From NCBI GenBank assembly GCA_965211775.1, contig OZ242974.1, positions 1,488,001-1,552,000 on the forward strand: DNA of 64,000 bases, read 5' to 3'. The notes beneath the pieces were generated by a model that had not been told where the DNA came from, did no database searches, and saw only the letters and a list, made by a program, of their open reading frames with translations. A program made the translations under genes and the position numbers. The stretch comes from Thiodiazotropha sp040506975. Lineage in GTDB: Bacteria > Pseudomonadota > Gammaproteobacteria > Chromatiales > Chromatiaceae. The number at the start of each line of letters is the position of its first letter. Within the stretch, counting starts at the first letter, position 1. Of the stretch, positions 8,529 through 17,810 are shown piece after piece.

Positions 8529-9716
8529 TCAGATACGCTCGAAGGCTGCTGCGATACCCTGACCGCCACCGATGCACATGGTGACCAGCGCATTGCGTCC
8601 ACCGGTACGCTGTAGTTCATGGATCGCCTTGGCTGTGACGATTGAACCGGTCGCTCCGATGGGGTGGCCCAGGGAGATACCGCTGCCGTTGGGATTGGTT
8701 TTATCCATTGGAAGATCGAGATCTTTAATCACAGCCAGGGCCTGGGCCGCAAAGGCCTCATTGACCTCCAATACATCAAAGTCGGTGATTGACATGTCCG
8801 TATCCTCCAGAAGCCGCTTGACCGCGGGTACGGGACCTATGCCCATGTATTTGGGGTCACAACCGGCAAAAGCGTAGCCTATCAGCCGTGCCATCGGTTT
8901 GAGCCCCATGGCTTGGGCCGTCTCCGCCGCCGCCAACACAACGGCTGATGCGGCATCGTTGATGCCTGAGGCGTTTGCAGCCGTGACTGTGCCGTCTTTC
9001 TTGAAAATGGGGCGTAGCTTGGCCATGCTGCCCATATCGGCATCGGTACGAAAGTGTTCGTCTTTTTCGAACAGTATGGTGCCTTTGCGGGACTTGATCT
9101 CGATTGGCACAATCTGATCTTTAAAACGCCCTTCTTGCCAGGCGGTTGAAGCGCGTTTATGGCTTTCGACGGCCAGTTGGTCCTGTTCCTCACGGGTTAT
9201 TCCCCACTTCTCGGCAATATTCTCCGCTGTGATCCCCATATGGACATTCTCGAAGGGGTCCGTGAGTGCGCCTACCATCATGTCGACAATTTTGCTGTCC
9301 CCCATGCGCGCGCCCCAGCGCTGGTTGACTGAAGTGTACCCGGCGCGGCTCATACACTCGGCGCCACCACCAATAGCGACATCGCAATGGCCGGTTTCAA
9401 TCTGCTGGGTGGCTGAGACAATCGCCTGCAGACCGCTGCCGCACAGGCGGTTCAAGGTGAATGCAGGGGTATCGACCGGCAGGCCCGCGTTTACCGACGC
9501 AACACGGGACAGATACATATCTCTCGGTTCTGTGTGGATAACGTTTCCCAATACGGTATGTCCGACAGTATCGGGATCAACCCCGGCACGTGCGACCGCC
9601 TCTTTGATGACGGTTGCCGCCAATTCGCACGGAGCAATATCTTTAAGGGTGCCGCCATATCCGCCGACGGCTGTACGTACTGCGCTCAATACGACTATGT
9701 CGCGGGTTGTTCCCAT
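8529..9716 (-). CDS. phaA: Acetyl-CoA C-acetyltransferase (beta-ketothiolase)
   Basis: Condenses two acetyl-CoA into acetoacetyl-CoA, the first step toward polyhydroxybutyrate. It has 395 residues, full length for a biosynthetic thiolase. The nucleophile is Cys92 in LNRLCGSGLQ, His351 lies in SLGHPIGATG and Cys381 in CIGGGQG. A strong GGAGG site sits five bases from the ATG. The adjacent phaB downstream supports a role in carbon storage; a degradative acetoacetyl-CoA thiolase role (AtoB-like) is possible from sequence alone. Confidence 0.9.
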   Translation of the reverse strand: MGTTRDIVVLSAVRTAVGGYGGTLKDIAPCELAATVIKEAVARAGVDPDTVGHTVLGNVIHTEPRDMYLSRVASVNAGLPVDTPAFTLNRLCGSGLQAIVSATQQIETGHCDVAIGGGAECMSRAGYTSVNQRWGARMGDSKIVDMMVGALTDPFENVHMGITAENIAEKWGITREEQDQLAVESHKRASTAWQEGRFKDQIVPIEIKSRKGTILFEKDEHFRTDADMGSMAKLRPIFKKDGTVTAANASGINDAASAVVLAAAETAQAMGLKPMARLIGYAFAGCDPKYMGIGPVPAVKRLLEDTDMSITDFDVLEVNEAFAAQALAVIKDLDLPMDKTNPNGSGISLGHPIGATGSIVTAKAIHELQRTGGRNALVTMCIGGGQGIAAAFERI

Positions 9717-9910
9717 CTCCCCCTCCGTATCATTAGTGAATTCTATCTCAGCATAAATATTAGCATGGAAAAATCATCCGTTTGTAAATTGCTCGTCCCT
9801 GCAGTGGCGCAAAGTGAGAAATGGCTGTAACTGCAAGGGTAATCACTGCCGGTTTCGTTCGTCATTATGGGGCATGCGGATTCGGGCAGCGGCATGTCTG
9901 ATCCGTAAAG

Positions 9911-10130
9911 GCAGCTGATCTCGAATCCGTCGAGTCGGTTGCAGGTTTTGTTGCCTATCGTCATCAATGGAGCAGCAAATGGCGGTCGAACCTGATCTAT
10001 AGCTTTGTCGAGGTGGACAACCCCTCCATTGCGCCGGGTACCCTGAATGAGAGTGCGGACAGTGTACAGGTCAACCTGATGTACGATCCGACAAGGCCGA
10101 TAACTCGGCGCCATCTATCTGAAGGGTTAG
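9911..10130 (+). pseudogene. Decayed C-terminal fragment of an outer-membrane porin
   Basis: The frame from 9911 encodes YRHQWSSKWRSNLIYSFVEV, DNPSIAPGTLNESADSVQ and VNLMYDPTRPIT, which reads like the last beta-strands of DcaP-type or related porins. Near 10104 the continuation switches frame: the shifted frame gives LGAIYLKG, the expected next strand, then hits TAG. About 300 or more N-terminal residues are missing and no start or signal peptide is present. I read this as a truncated, frameshifted remnant. The family assignment rests on remembered strand patterns, not a search. Confidence 0.5.
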
Positions 10131-10213
10131 CGAGAGAAGGAAATGGTAGTGAAATAGCTGGCTCCCCGACACTTTTTGGTTGTAGGGGAGTTGTATCGCT
10201 CGATGGCTTTTAT

Positions 10214-11185
10214 TCAAGAAATAATGCCTTCATCCAGGCGACTTGATTCAATCAGGAAATCGTAGCAGCGATCGCGATTCTTCTTGTCCGCGCGCAGCTT
10301 CATGGCGGCGCGCGGGTGTTGATTGAGGTGTCCGCTGATGCCATAGATGTCATTGAATCCCCATTCGATCTCTTTGCGCAGAGGGACGAACTCCTCCTGG
10401 ATCGCTTTGTATATGGGTTCGACATCAAACTTGGGGTTTTTCAAGAAATTGAGCAGCAGTTCAAGGTTGCAGTTACCAGCGCCGCGACCGATGCCATTGA
10501 TGGTTGCATCGAGAAGGTTTACCCCGTCGATTATCGCCTGCTGGGTATTGGAGAAGGCGAGTTGTTGATTGTTGTGCGCATGGAATCCCAGTTCCTTGCC
10601 TGGCGCATATTTCTTGTAGAGATTCAGGTAATCGGTCACCTGTTCGGAATAGAATGCACCGTAGCTGTCGACGAGATAAAGGTAATCAAGTTCAGCGGTC
10701 TCCTCAACCTGGTTGAGGGCCTCGATCAACTCGGTACGAATGGCGGCAGAGCAGGCCATGATATTGATGGTTGTTTCGTACCCCATGTCCTTTGAGCGTT
10801 TGACCAGGTCTAATCCTTTGTCGATGTCGGGGACATAACAGGCCACACGCGCCATGTCGAACGGACTTTGATCTCTGGGTTTCAGGTTATTGAAATCCAC
10901 CCGGCCGATATCGAACATCACCGCGATCAAAGGTGGGTTTTCACATTCATGGGAGTCGATGATCATCTTCAGATCATCATCGTCACAGAAGTTCCATTTG
11001 CCGAATTTATCGCGACTGTATTCCTCACTGACGGCGAGCTTCTTGCCCAGTTCGATAATATCCACGGCGGAATCACAGGCAGCGCGATAGACCGCCTTTA
11101 CGAAATCATCGGTAAAATGGTAGTTGTTGATCAGACCGCCGTCGCGAATGGTACAGTCAAGGACTTTGAGCTCTTTGCGAAACAC
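10214..11185 (-). CDS. DRE-TIM metallolyase (HMG-CoA lyase/hydroxy-oxovalerate aldolase-like)
   Basis: A TIM-barrel lyase of 323 residues with LDCTIRDGGLINN at residues 9-21 (metal-binding Asp in the DRE position) and the metal-ligand pair in GFHAHNNQQLA. NGIGRGAGNCNLELLL is the conserved glycine-rich loop after the last metal-site strand. This pattern fits the group containing 4-hydroxy-2-oxovalerate aldolase, HMG-CoA lyase and many uncharacterised aldolases often found in sugar or polysaccharide clusters. There is no acetaldehyde dehydrogenase partner, so a meta-cleavage pathway role is unlikely. The substrate is unknown. Confidence 0.75.
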   Translation of the reverse strand: MFRKELKVLDCTIRDGGLINNYHFTDDFVKAVYRAACDSAVDIIELGKKLAVSEEYSRDKFGKWNFCDDDDLKMIIDSHECENPPLIAVMFDIGRVDFNNLKPRDQSPFDMARVACYVPDIDKGLDLVKRSKDMGYETTINIMACSAAIRTELIEALNQVEETAELDYLYLVDSYGAFYSEQVTDYLNLYKKYAPGKELGFHAHNNQQLAFSNTQQAIIDGVNLLDATINGIGRGAGNCNLELLLNFLKNPKFDVEPIYKAIQEEFVPLRKEIEWGFNDIYGISGHLNQHPRAAMKLRADKKNRDRCYDFLIESSRLDEGIIS

Positions 11186-11366
11186 GTTGGGATTCCTCTT
11201 GACATCAGGTGGGATTGAATCTGCTGATTCTAGCCGATCGCATGCGCACGTACTATAGGTGAGTTTCTGAACGGATCGATAACATCATGACAATGCATTT
11301 CAGGTTAATCGATAACCTGTGCGTTGACAGTCAGGGCTATGCCGTTGGGGTCAGTGATGACTGGCC

Positions 11367-12224
11367 CTAGGAGGCCTTGCCGAGTGGTGCGAGTGTTTCC
11401 AATAGCTTATCGACCTCAGATTCGACGGTTTCCGAAATTTCGAGGCAGATATCAGATGAGACATTGGCGCTGTCCAATGCCGATGGATGAGGTTGCAGCG
11501 TCCCCTGGTCAAAGGGTTGGTTTTCATTCCATGACCTCGATAGAAGTACGGCGATATGCACGATAGAGGTCTCCAAAGGGAATTTTCTGGCGCGCAGGGG
11601 TTCGGGGTGGAATTCGGTTGTTTCGATCAGGGAGTCCGGCAGTTGCCACTGTCGCATCAGGACAGCGCCAACCCGGGCATAATCCAGACCCAGTAATTCG
11701 CGTTCGGCCTCCACTGGTGGTAGTTGTTGTTCTCGAGCCAGGTTATCGGCCCTTATGATCTCCTGGGGAACGCTTTGATAGAGGATCAGGTGGCCGATGT
11801 CACTCAGTAAGCCGGCGACAAACAGTCGCTCACTATTCAGCACCCCCCGTCGCTTGGCGAGCTGTTGGGCGGCAAGTCCGCTGAACGCGCTGCTTCTCCA
11901 AAAACTACGCATATCCAGGTGGGTGGGATCGATACCACGGAATGCGTGGGCGACGCAGGTTGTCAACGCCAGATCATGGATCTGCTGGGCGCCGAGCATG
12001 CTTACGGCTCTTATCACGGTCTCTATTCGGCCGGCAAGGCCGAAATAGGGACTGTTAACCAGTTTGAGCACTCGGATCGTCAATGCCGGATCCGTACTGA
12101 CGGCATCGGCTATTTCGGTAATCTCGTAGTCGGGTCGCTCGACCACCGATTTCAGTCTTAAGTAGGCTTCAGGCAGACTGATGAGTTTGGCTTCGCGGGT
12201 CACCTTTTCCCAGAGGGTTGGCAT
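11367..12224 (-). CDS. HDOD-domain protein
   Basis: The protein has an HDOD domain (an HD-related output domain) over roughly residues 15-215: VSTDPALTIRVLKLVNSPYFGL, SMLGAQQIHDLALTTCV and a FVAGLLSDIGHLILYQ helix are hallmarks. HDOD proteins are regulatory and often sit with c-di-GMP or chemotaxis signalling. The catalytic HD pair is generally not functional in the family, and I do not infer hydrolase activity. No second domain is visible; the C-terminal 60 residues are acidic and low in pattern. It is monocistronic, facing away from the IS1380 copy that lies 185 bases from its start. Confidence 0.85.
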   Translation of the reverse strand: MPTLWEKVTREAKLISLPEAYLRLKSVVERPDYEITEIADAVSTDPALTIRVLKLVNSPYFGLAGRIETVIRAVSMLGAQQIHDLALTTCVAHAFRGIDPTHLDMRSFWRSSAFSGLAAQQLAKRRGVLNSERLFVAGLLSDIGHLILYQSVPQEIIRADNLAREQQLPPVEAERELLGLDYARVGAVLMRQWQLPDSLIETTEFHPEPLRARKFPLETSIVHIAVLLSRSWNENQPFDQGTLQPHPSALDSANVSSDICLEISETVESEVDKLLETLAPLGKAS

Positions 12225-12408
12225 TTTGTTACCTCAAATCGCTGCGTACCCGATCACTTGGCGCCACGGTACTATTGCTTGCCTCCGGTTTCAGTGCGCA
12301 GCGTGAAAAAAATATCGGTCGGTGGCGTATAAAAGGATTATATCAGCCCTACGCCATATTCGAAGTGCGGATTAAAGGCGGGAGCGTATGGCTGTGGTGT
12401 CTGGCTAG

Positions 12409-13976
12409 CCCCAATATTTCACGCATTAAAAAGGCAAAATCCTGATACTTCGATATAATTCAGTTGCTTACACTGTAATCGAAAGGATTTTGCCTGTGAC
12501 AAACTGTACCCAGACTGCCTTTGATTTTCCAGCCCTAAAACGCCGTATGGTTCAAGCCGAGTTTTCCGGTGGCGATATCACCTCGGACGGCGGCGTGTTG
12601 CTGCTGCGTGAGATCGACAGGCGTCTGGGATTGCTCGAGGCGGTTGATGCGGTCATCCCCGACCCGCGAGATCCCCGCTATATTGAACACAGCCAGTTGA
12701 GCCTGTTGCGCCAGCGAGTCTATGGGCTCTGCCTGGGTTATGAAGATCTGAACGACCATCAGACACTACGCACCGACCCGGCCCTACAGAGCTCGATCGA
12801 ACGCGAGGAGGTACTGGGCAGCCAGTCGACACTTTGTCGGCTGGAGAACCGGGTCGATCGCCGGGTTGCCGTTGATGTCCACAACCTACTGCTCGAGCAG
12901 TTCATTGCCTCATATGATGCACCACCCGATGAGCTGATCCTGGATTTCGACGCCACGGATGATCCGGTGCATGGCCGCCAGGAAGGCCGCTTCTTTCACG
13001 GCTACTACGATCACTACTGCTTCCTGCCCCTGTATGTCTTTTGTGGCGATCAACTGCTGGTGAGTTATCTGCGGCCCAGCCGGATCGATGCGCCCAAGCA
13101 TGCCTGGGCGATTCTGGCGCTGTTGGTCAAACGCCTGCGCCGGGCTTGGCCTGAAGTGCGTATCATCTTTCGGGGCGATAGCGGCTTTTGCCGTCACCAC
13201 ATGCTCAGCTGGTGCGAGCGCAACGCTGTGGGCTATATCGTGGGCATCGCCAAGAATGACGCCTTGCTGCGGTGTATCCGTGAGCCCATGCAGTGGGTTG
13301 AGGAACTGGCGAAGCGAACCGGCATGAAGATGCGGGAATTCTTTCAGTTTCACTATGCCGCCAGCACCTGGAAGACGCGTCGCAAGGTGATCGCCAAACT
13401 GGAGGTCACCGACAAGGGGCCAAATCCACGCTTCATCGTCACCAACCTGGCCGGCGACAAACAGCGCCTTTACGATGACCTCTACTGCGCCCGTGGTGAC
13501 ATGGAGAACCGAATCAAGGAGCAGCAACTGGGGCTGTTCGCCGATCGCACCAGCGCGCATTACTGGTGGGCCAATCAGTTTCGTCTACTGCTGTCCAGTC
13601 TGGCCTATGTGCTGATGGAGGCCATCCGGCGCCTCGCGCTGAAGGGCACGGAACTGGCGCGTGCACAGATGACCACGATCCGGCTCAAACTGTTCAAGAT
13701 CGGGGCGGTCATCATTCGCAACACGCGACGGATCCGCTTCCTGCTCTCCAGCACCTATCCCTATCAGGCGCTGTTTTTCCAGGTGGCGGCACGACTCAAG
13801 CCGGGATAGCCCGGCAGAGTGCTGCCCCGGCACGTTGATCAACAATGGGGGTAAGGGGGAGTCTGCCCGGAGGGTGGAAAATCAGGGCTTGATAGAGGTT
13901 TGGTTCCCAGTGAGGGCAAACCATCCAAGCTTGGCCATATCACCGGCTAAATTTAAAAACGGATGAAACATGCGGG
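12409..13976 (+). mobile_element. IS1380-family insertion sequence, copy A
   Basis: A 1568-bp element bounded by CTAG target duplications at 12405-12408 and 13977-13980. The ends are imperfect inverted repeats: CCCCAATATTTCACGC on the left and, reading inward, CCCGCATGTTTCATCC on the right. Two more copies with identical length lie at 28755 and 34570. The duplication is intact and the transposase open, so insertion is recent. Confidence 0.92.
12496..13809 (+). CDS. IS1380-family transposase
   Basis: DDE transposase of the IS1380 family (DDE_Tnp_1). Typical segments are FSGGDITSDGGVLLLREID near the start, LILDFDATDDPVHGRQEG carrying the first catalytic aspartates, IIFRGDSGFCRHHMLSWCE for the second, and YCARGDMENRIKEQQLGLF with the catalytic glutamate. 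GTG at 12496 is preferred because GAAAGGA lies eight to nine bases upstream; a TTG two codons earlier (12490) would be too close. This copy differs from the other two at one early residue (RRMVQ against RRKVQ). It is predicted active. Confidence 0.93.
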   Translation: MTNCTQTAFDFPALKRRMVQAEFSGGDITSDGGVLLLREIDRRLGLLEAVDAVIPDPRDPRYIEHSQLSLLRQRVYGLCLGYEDLNDHQTLRTDPALQSSIEREEVLGSQSTLCRLENRVDRRVAVDVHNLLLEQFIASYDAPPDELILDFDATDDPVHGRQEGRFFHGYYDHYCFLPLYVFCGDQLLVSYLRPSRIDAPKHAWAILALLVKRLRRAWPEVRIIFRGDSGFCRHHMLSWCERNAVGYIVGIAKNDALLRCIREPMQWVEELAKRTGMKMREFFQFHYAASTWKTRRKVIAKLEVTDKGPNPRFIVTNLAGDKQRLYDDLYCARGDMENRIKEQQLGLFADRTSAHYWWANQFRLLLSSLAYVLMEAIRRLALKGTELARAQMTTIRLKLFKIGAVIIRNTRRIRFLLSSTYPYQALFFQVAARLKPG

Positions 13977-14014
13977 CTAGCCAAAGGAAGGTGTGATTCC
14001 ATCGCGTCGAATTG

Positions 14015-14212
14015 TCAATGGCCCAGGATCGGTGCCGGTGAGTTTTCTGTTTGGCGCCCGGCTTTACTCATGGCATAGATTGCTGCTTGAGTCAGTTTGA
14101 AGTTTTCAATATGTGTACGCTCAGTGATTTCAAGTTCAACCTTGTTGGGCGGTAGCTTGGGCTTGTAGCATTTTCGAAAGAACCTTTCACTGAGCGTGGA
14201 CTCACACGTGCC
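14015..14212 (-). pseudogene. Possible remnant coding fragment behind a stop codon (EAL-like?)
   Basis: Directly after the TAA of the next upstream gene (14213), the same frame stays open for 65 codons with no start codon near its beginning. It includes PNKVELEITERTHIENFKL and TQAAIYAMSKAGRQT, and ends in TGA at 14017-14015. VELEITER resembles the ExTE motif of EAL phosphodiesterases, but the match is short. It may be a relic of a larger gene, or open by chance. I would not assign function. Confidence 0.25.
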
Positions 14213-15232
14213 TTAATTACCGTATATCGATTCCATCTTGCTGGCGATACGGCTCTTATTCTTTACTTCATTCAACGGGTATTTCACGATGACGCCATAT
14301 CGTTTCAGTTCTCCGATCCTGATTTCCGCATAGGGAACTTCGTTGCCCGATTCTGCCGTGACTTTCACATTATGTCGTTCGAGACAGTCGCTCTTATTGG
14401 TCAGACCGCAGTAGTCGGCCGGCTGACTGATAACATCGATCAACAGTTCAAGGTAGTCGTTGATGTTCTCCAGGCCTCGTGAGGATTTTGCGAGTTTTTG
14501 TTCCGTATCGGCGAGTCGTCTGGTCAACCGACTCTGTTTTTCCTGCGTCAGTTTCGATTCCTCGGAGACAAAGTCGAGTGCCCCATGTTCGGCCTGTAGT
14601 GATCTGAGTGACATCTGAAGGTGAACCCGTTCTCGTTCCAGGTCGGCTTTCTTTTCCGTTTGACGGGCGATTTTCAATACCGCTTCGGCAACAAGTTGCT
14701 GAAAGGCCCTTTCTCGCAGATCCAGCCGTACCAACGCCTCCGATTCCGCCGGTTTGACCAGTTTATGATCGGAAAAGTTGATTACACTCTGCATGATACC
14801 GCTTTGCACCATATCGCCTTTCATGGTATGGCCCAGTACAGTCTTTTCATGGCGGCTCATCAGCATCAGGGCATAACCATGGGATAGAGAAAAACTGCCT
14901 GGCTCATTCGCGAAGGCGCGGAATTCCCTGGAGTGGCTGAACAGATGTTCCATCTGCTCGGAAGAACCGAAATAGGAGTAGACCCTGGGATCGCTTGCAA
15001 AGGCCTTGGTGCTGATCTCTATCGGCCCAGGAATCTGTGTGATGAGTCTGTCGATGTGGCCGAGGGCCGTATCGACGGCGGGTAACAGTTTTTTTCGATA
15101 AGCGGAAACCAGTTTGATACGCGAATCGAAGTTATTTACCGCCAAGTCGATATGGCTGTCGAGTTCCTGGGAGGTGTATTTCGACTCGTAATGCTGTTTC
15201 GACCTGAAGAGTTTTCTTAGCAAAGAGAGCAT
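14213..15232 (-). CDS. Hypothetical coiled-coil protein
   Basis: A 339-residue soluble protein I do not recognise. The N-terminus is basic (LRKLFRSKQ), the first 200 residues are mostly helical with a central PGPIEISTKAFASDPRVYSYF segment, residues about 200-265 form a charged coiled coil (QTEKKADLERERVHLQMSLR and following), and the C-terminal 70 residues contain two cysteines and a predicted beta-rich end (VPYAEIRIGELKRYGVIVKY). No signal peptide or membrane helix. It is transcribed away from the HBM/HAMP gene at 15462, with 229 bases between their starts. The frame continues open after the stop. Confidence 0.6.
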   Translation of the reverse strand: MLSLLRKLFRSKQHYESKYTSQELDSHIDLAVNNFDSRIKLVSAYRKKLLPAVDTALGHIDRLITQIPGPIEISTKAFASDPRVYSYFGSSEQMEHLFSHSREFRAFANEPGSFSLSHGYALMLMSRHEKTVLGHTMKGDMVQSGIMQSVINFSDHKLVKPAESEALVRLDLRERAFQQLVAEAVLKIARQTEKKADLERERVHLQMSLRSLQAEHGALDFVSEESKLTQEKQSRLTRRLADTEQKLAKSSRGLENINDYLELLIDVISQPADYCGLTNKSDCLERHNVKVTAESGNEVPYAEIRIGELKRYGVIVKYPLNEVKNKSRIASKMESIYGN

Positions 15233-15461
15233 CGAGTTTTATCGCCACTGTTCTAATTATTATCCCTAACTATAGACCCAATAACTGAAAATGCATGGTA
15301 TTCAAGGTGCTGGCCGAGAATGATAAGCGAATATGACGATTTTCGCTCACGGTCCATCCGCTTCTTGCCAACAACTGTAACAGAACTGTCATAAAGGATT
15401 GCTATGGTCATTGAAACGAGGGGTGGCGATGGTAAATATATAAGGCACCAAGAGGCAAGAT

Positions 15462-17168
15462 ATGGGTAAATTTGCAAGCAGGTTACGCATTGGGGAGAAG
15501 ATAGGGTTCGGATTTGGTCTGGTGGGTCTGCTGTTTCTTGGCGTAATTTGGCAGTATCACTCGATACTGCAGCAATCGCTGGCTGACTACCAGCGCCTCC
15601 AGGATGTCTATGGCGCAAAAAAGAGCTATGCGCTGGAGATCGAAAACAGCATGCTCGAGGCGCGCCGGGTAGAAAAGCTGTTTCTTATCGATCGCAGCGA
15701 AGCGCGTGTGGAGGAGGTAGGCGGACATGTGCAGGATGTACTCCGGTATGCAGAAGAACTGGGGAAAATCGATCAGTCCGCCGCTAATACGTCGAGTCGA
15801 ATCTCTGAGCTCAGTCATGCCTACAATCAGCAATTCCTGATGATTGCTGACGCCTGGCGAACAAAAGGACTGGATCATAATTCAGGTCTGCAAGGGGCAT
15901 TTCGTAATACCGTGCATGAGCTGGAAGCAATGGCCGGCCGTTTTAAAGTGGGAAACCTCTATTTACAACTACTGCAAATACGTCGAGGAGAGAAGGATCT
16001 CGGGCTGCGGCGTGAAGCGCAATACCGTGACGGGGTATTTCAGCTTATCGAGGAGTATAAACGGAAATTAGCCGACTCGGAGCTGGAGCGTCCGCTACAG
16101 GAAAAGTTTTTGCGGGAGATCAATACCTACCGTGACACTTTTGCGGTCTACGCGCGTGATGTGCTTGCGAAGCAAAAGGTTGCAGGCGGTAAGGGGCCGT
16201 TTCGGCAGGCAGCCCACCGGCTCGAAGCACTCATCAACGGTCATTATATACCCGACCTGGAACAACATATTCTGCAACTTAGGCGACGGGAAAAGGACTA
16301 CCTGCTCAGGGGTGACAAGGTCTATGTGGACATGGCGCTCCACGAACTCGAGCTTATCAATGCCCAGGTCGAGGGGTCTGGCATCTCCATCAAGGATAAA
16401 GCCATGTTTGGAGGTTTATTGGCAAAATATAAAACCGACTTCCTGGCACTGGTAGAGCAAAACGGGGTAATTGAACAGGTCACTGAGGAGATGAAAAAGG
16501 CGGTGGCCGAAATTGCCGGCCTTGTGGATGACAATGTGGTCAGCGCCAACCAAACGATGAATCAGATGGCGTCGGATATCAATTTCACGTCCAGAGAGAA
16601 TGAGAAACTGATGTCGTGGATTGTAGCCGGTGCTGTTTTATTGGGAATATTCTTTGCCATTACCATCACATTGCGTATTGTCCATCCACTGCGGAAAATG
16701 GCGGGTATACTGGATCAACTGGCGTATGAGGAACCAGCGGAACGGATGTCGTTTGTCCCCGAAGGGCGGGACGAGGTCAATTCCATGGCCGAGTCGGTCA
16801 ACACGATGGCCGACCATAAGGCGCGTTTTATAGCCTGGTGGAAGATGTCGATGGAAGAGGCCGATGTCTGTGAGCAGCTTAAGAAGGTCATCACGGCGGG
16901 TGACGGGCAAAAGAATCAATCGCTTGGAGAGGCTGAAAAGGAGCTGTTGAACGCAATCGCGGCAAGGAGGGAGTTACTAACGGAACAATATCGTGAGATA
17001 TCGCGACCCAACAGGGGCATATCCGAGCGGGCGGAAAGGTTGCTGAAGGAGCACCACAAGGGTGAATCGGGTACTTCGATCAATACGATTTACCATTTGA
17101 CTCAATCGATACGCAATATTCTTGAGATGACGGCGACACCCCACAATTCCAAAGCGATGACAGGCTAG
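15462..17168 (+). CDS. Membrane sensor with HBM-like periplasmic domain and HAMP, no signalling domain
   Basis: A 568-residue inner-membrane protein. One helix lies at about residues 14-31, a long all-helical periplasmic region at 32-385 has the spacing of an HBM (helical bimodular) sensor with two repeats of the LRRREKDYLLRGD type (residues about 170 and 275), a second helix lies at about 388-408, and a HAMP domain starts with RIVHPLRKMAGILDQL. In chemoreceptors of this type a methyl-accepting signalling domain follows; here only about 100 polar residues remain, without the conserved hairpin tip. It could be a decoy or partner receptor. AGAGG lies upstream of the ATG. Ligands of known HBM domains are organic acids; the ligand here is unknown. 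Confidence 0.7.
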   Translation: MGKFASRLRIGEKIGFGFGLVGLLFLGVIWQYHSILQQSLADYQRLQDVYGAKKSYALEIENSMLEARRVEKLFLIDRSEARVEEVGGHVQDVLRYAEELGKIDQSAANTSSRISELSHAYNQQFLMIADAWRTKGLDHNSGLQGAFRNTVHELEAMAGRFKVGNLYLQLLQIRRGEKDLGLRREAQYRDGVFQLIEEYKRKLADSELERPLQEKFLREINTYRDTFAVYARDVLAKQKVAGGKGPFRQAAHRLEALINGHYIPDLEQHILQLRRREKDYLLRGDKVYVDMALHELELINAQVEGSGISIKDKAMFGGLLAKYKTDFLALVEQNGVIEQVTEEMKKAVAEIAGLVDDNVVSANQTMNQMASDINFTSRENEKLMSWIVAGAVLLGIFFAITITLRIVHPLRKMAGILDQLAYEEPAERMSFVPEGRDEVNSMAESVNTMADHKARFIAWWKMSMEEADVCEQLKKVITAGDGQKNQSLGEAEKELLNAIAARRELLTEQYREISRPNRGISERAERLLKEHHKGESGTSINTIYHLTQSIRNILEMTATPHNSKAMTG

Positions 17169-17264
17169 TGCTGGATTCGGGGGAGTGAACGGCGTAGCTG
17201 ACGAAAGGCCTCATATTCATCTATCTGCCGGTCGTATCACTTACCGGTTCCTAAGGCATGCGGG

Positions 17265-17795
17265 TCATTCCGGAATGGGTATTACCATGACAGGCACCTT
17301 GGAGTGGCGGGTGACGCGACGTGCGGTGTCTCCCATCAGGCCGCCACGCAGAATGCCTTGGCCACGCTTACCGATGACCACCAGGTCGTAGCCGCCGGAG
17401 TGGGCCTTTTCCACGATTCTGTCACCCGGTTCACCAATGTCGACGACCACGTCGTAGGCTACATAGGGTGAATCGTCGCTGCTGTCCATGCATTCTTCGC
17501 AGAACTGTTCGATACCCTCTTTAATCGAGGTGTCGCTGCGTTTCCGATTCACCAGGATCTCCCTGGCCTCTTCCACGTTGCGGTTTCTGATCTCGTTCCA
17601 AAGCTCCTCATTGAAGTAGCCTTCGAGAAACTTTTCGAACTCACGGGATTCCACCACGTGGAAGACGGTCAGTGCGGCATCGTAGGTATGCGCCAGACTG
17701 GCGGCATGAGGAAAGGCAAGGCGGCCCTCTTCAGAGAGATCGGTGACATAAAGGATCTTTTTATAGCCGATACGGGGTAGTTTTCTATTAGGCAT
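17265..17795 (-). CDS. Universal stress protein (UspA family), TRAP-associated
   Basis: A single UspA domain with a long insertion. It begins YKKILYVTDLSEEGRLAFPH, and near the end has DLVVIGKRGQGILRGG followed by MGDTARRVTRHSKVPVMVI, the ATP-binding glycine-rich loop. At 176 residues it is longer than the usual 140-150 because of an acidic segment around residues 55-110. It starts 15 bases after the TRAP permease gene and is probably co-transcribed. The arrangement recalls TeaD, a UspA protein that modulates the ectoine TRAP transporter in Halomonas. A similar regulatory role here is an inference. Confidence 0.85.
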   Translation of the reverse strand: MPNRKLPRIGYKKILYVTDLSEEGRLAFPHAASLAHTYDAALTVFHVVESREFEKFLEGYFNEELWNEIRNRNVEEAREILVNRKRSDTSIKEGIEQFCEECMDSSDDSPYVAYDVVVDIGEPGDRIVEKAHSGGYDLVVIGKRGQGILRGGLMGDTARRVTRHSKVPVMVIPIPE

Positions 17796-17810
17796 ATCCG
17801 ATCTCGCTTA

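Noticed and set aside
12218..12445. 75-codon frame running into IS1380 copy A
   Set aside because: It overlaps the HDOD start, runs into the IS, and rejoining the flanks gives a stop within a few codons; no family resemblance.
12910..13560. 216-codon antisense open frame inside every IS1380 copy
   Set aside because: Shadow of the transposase with no recognisable domain or ribosome site.
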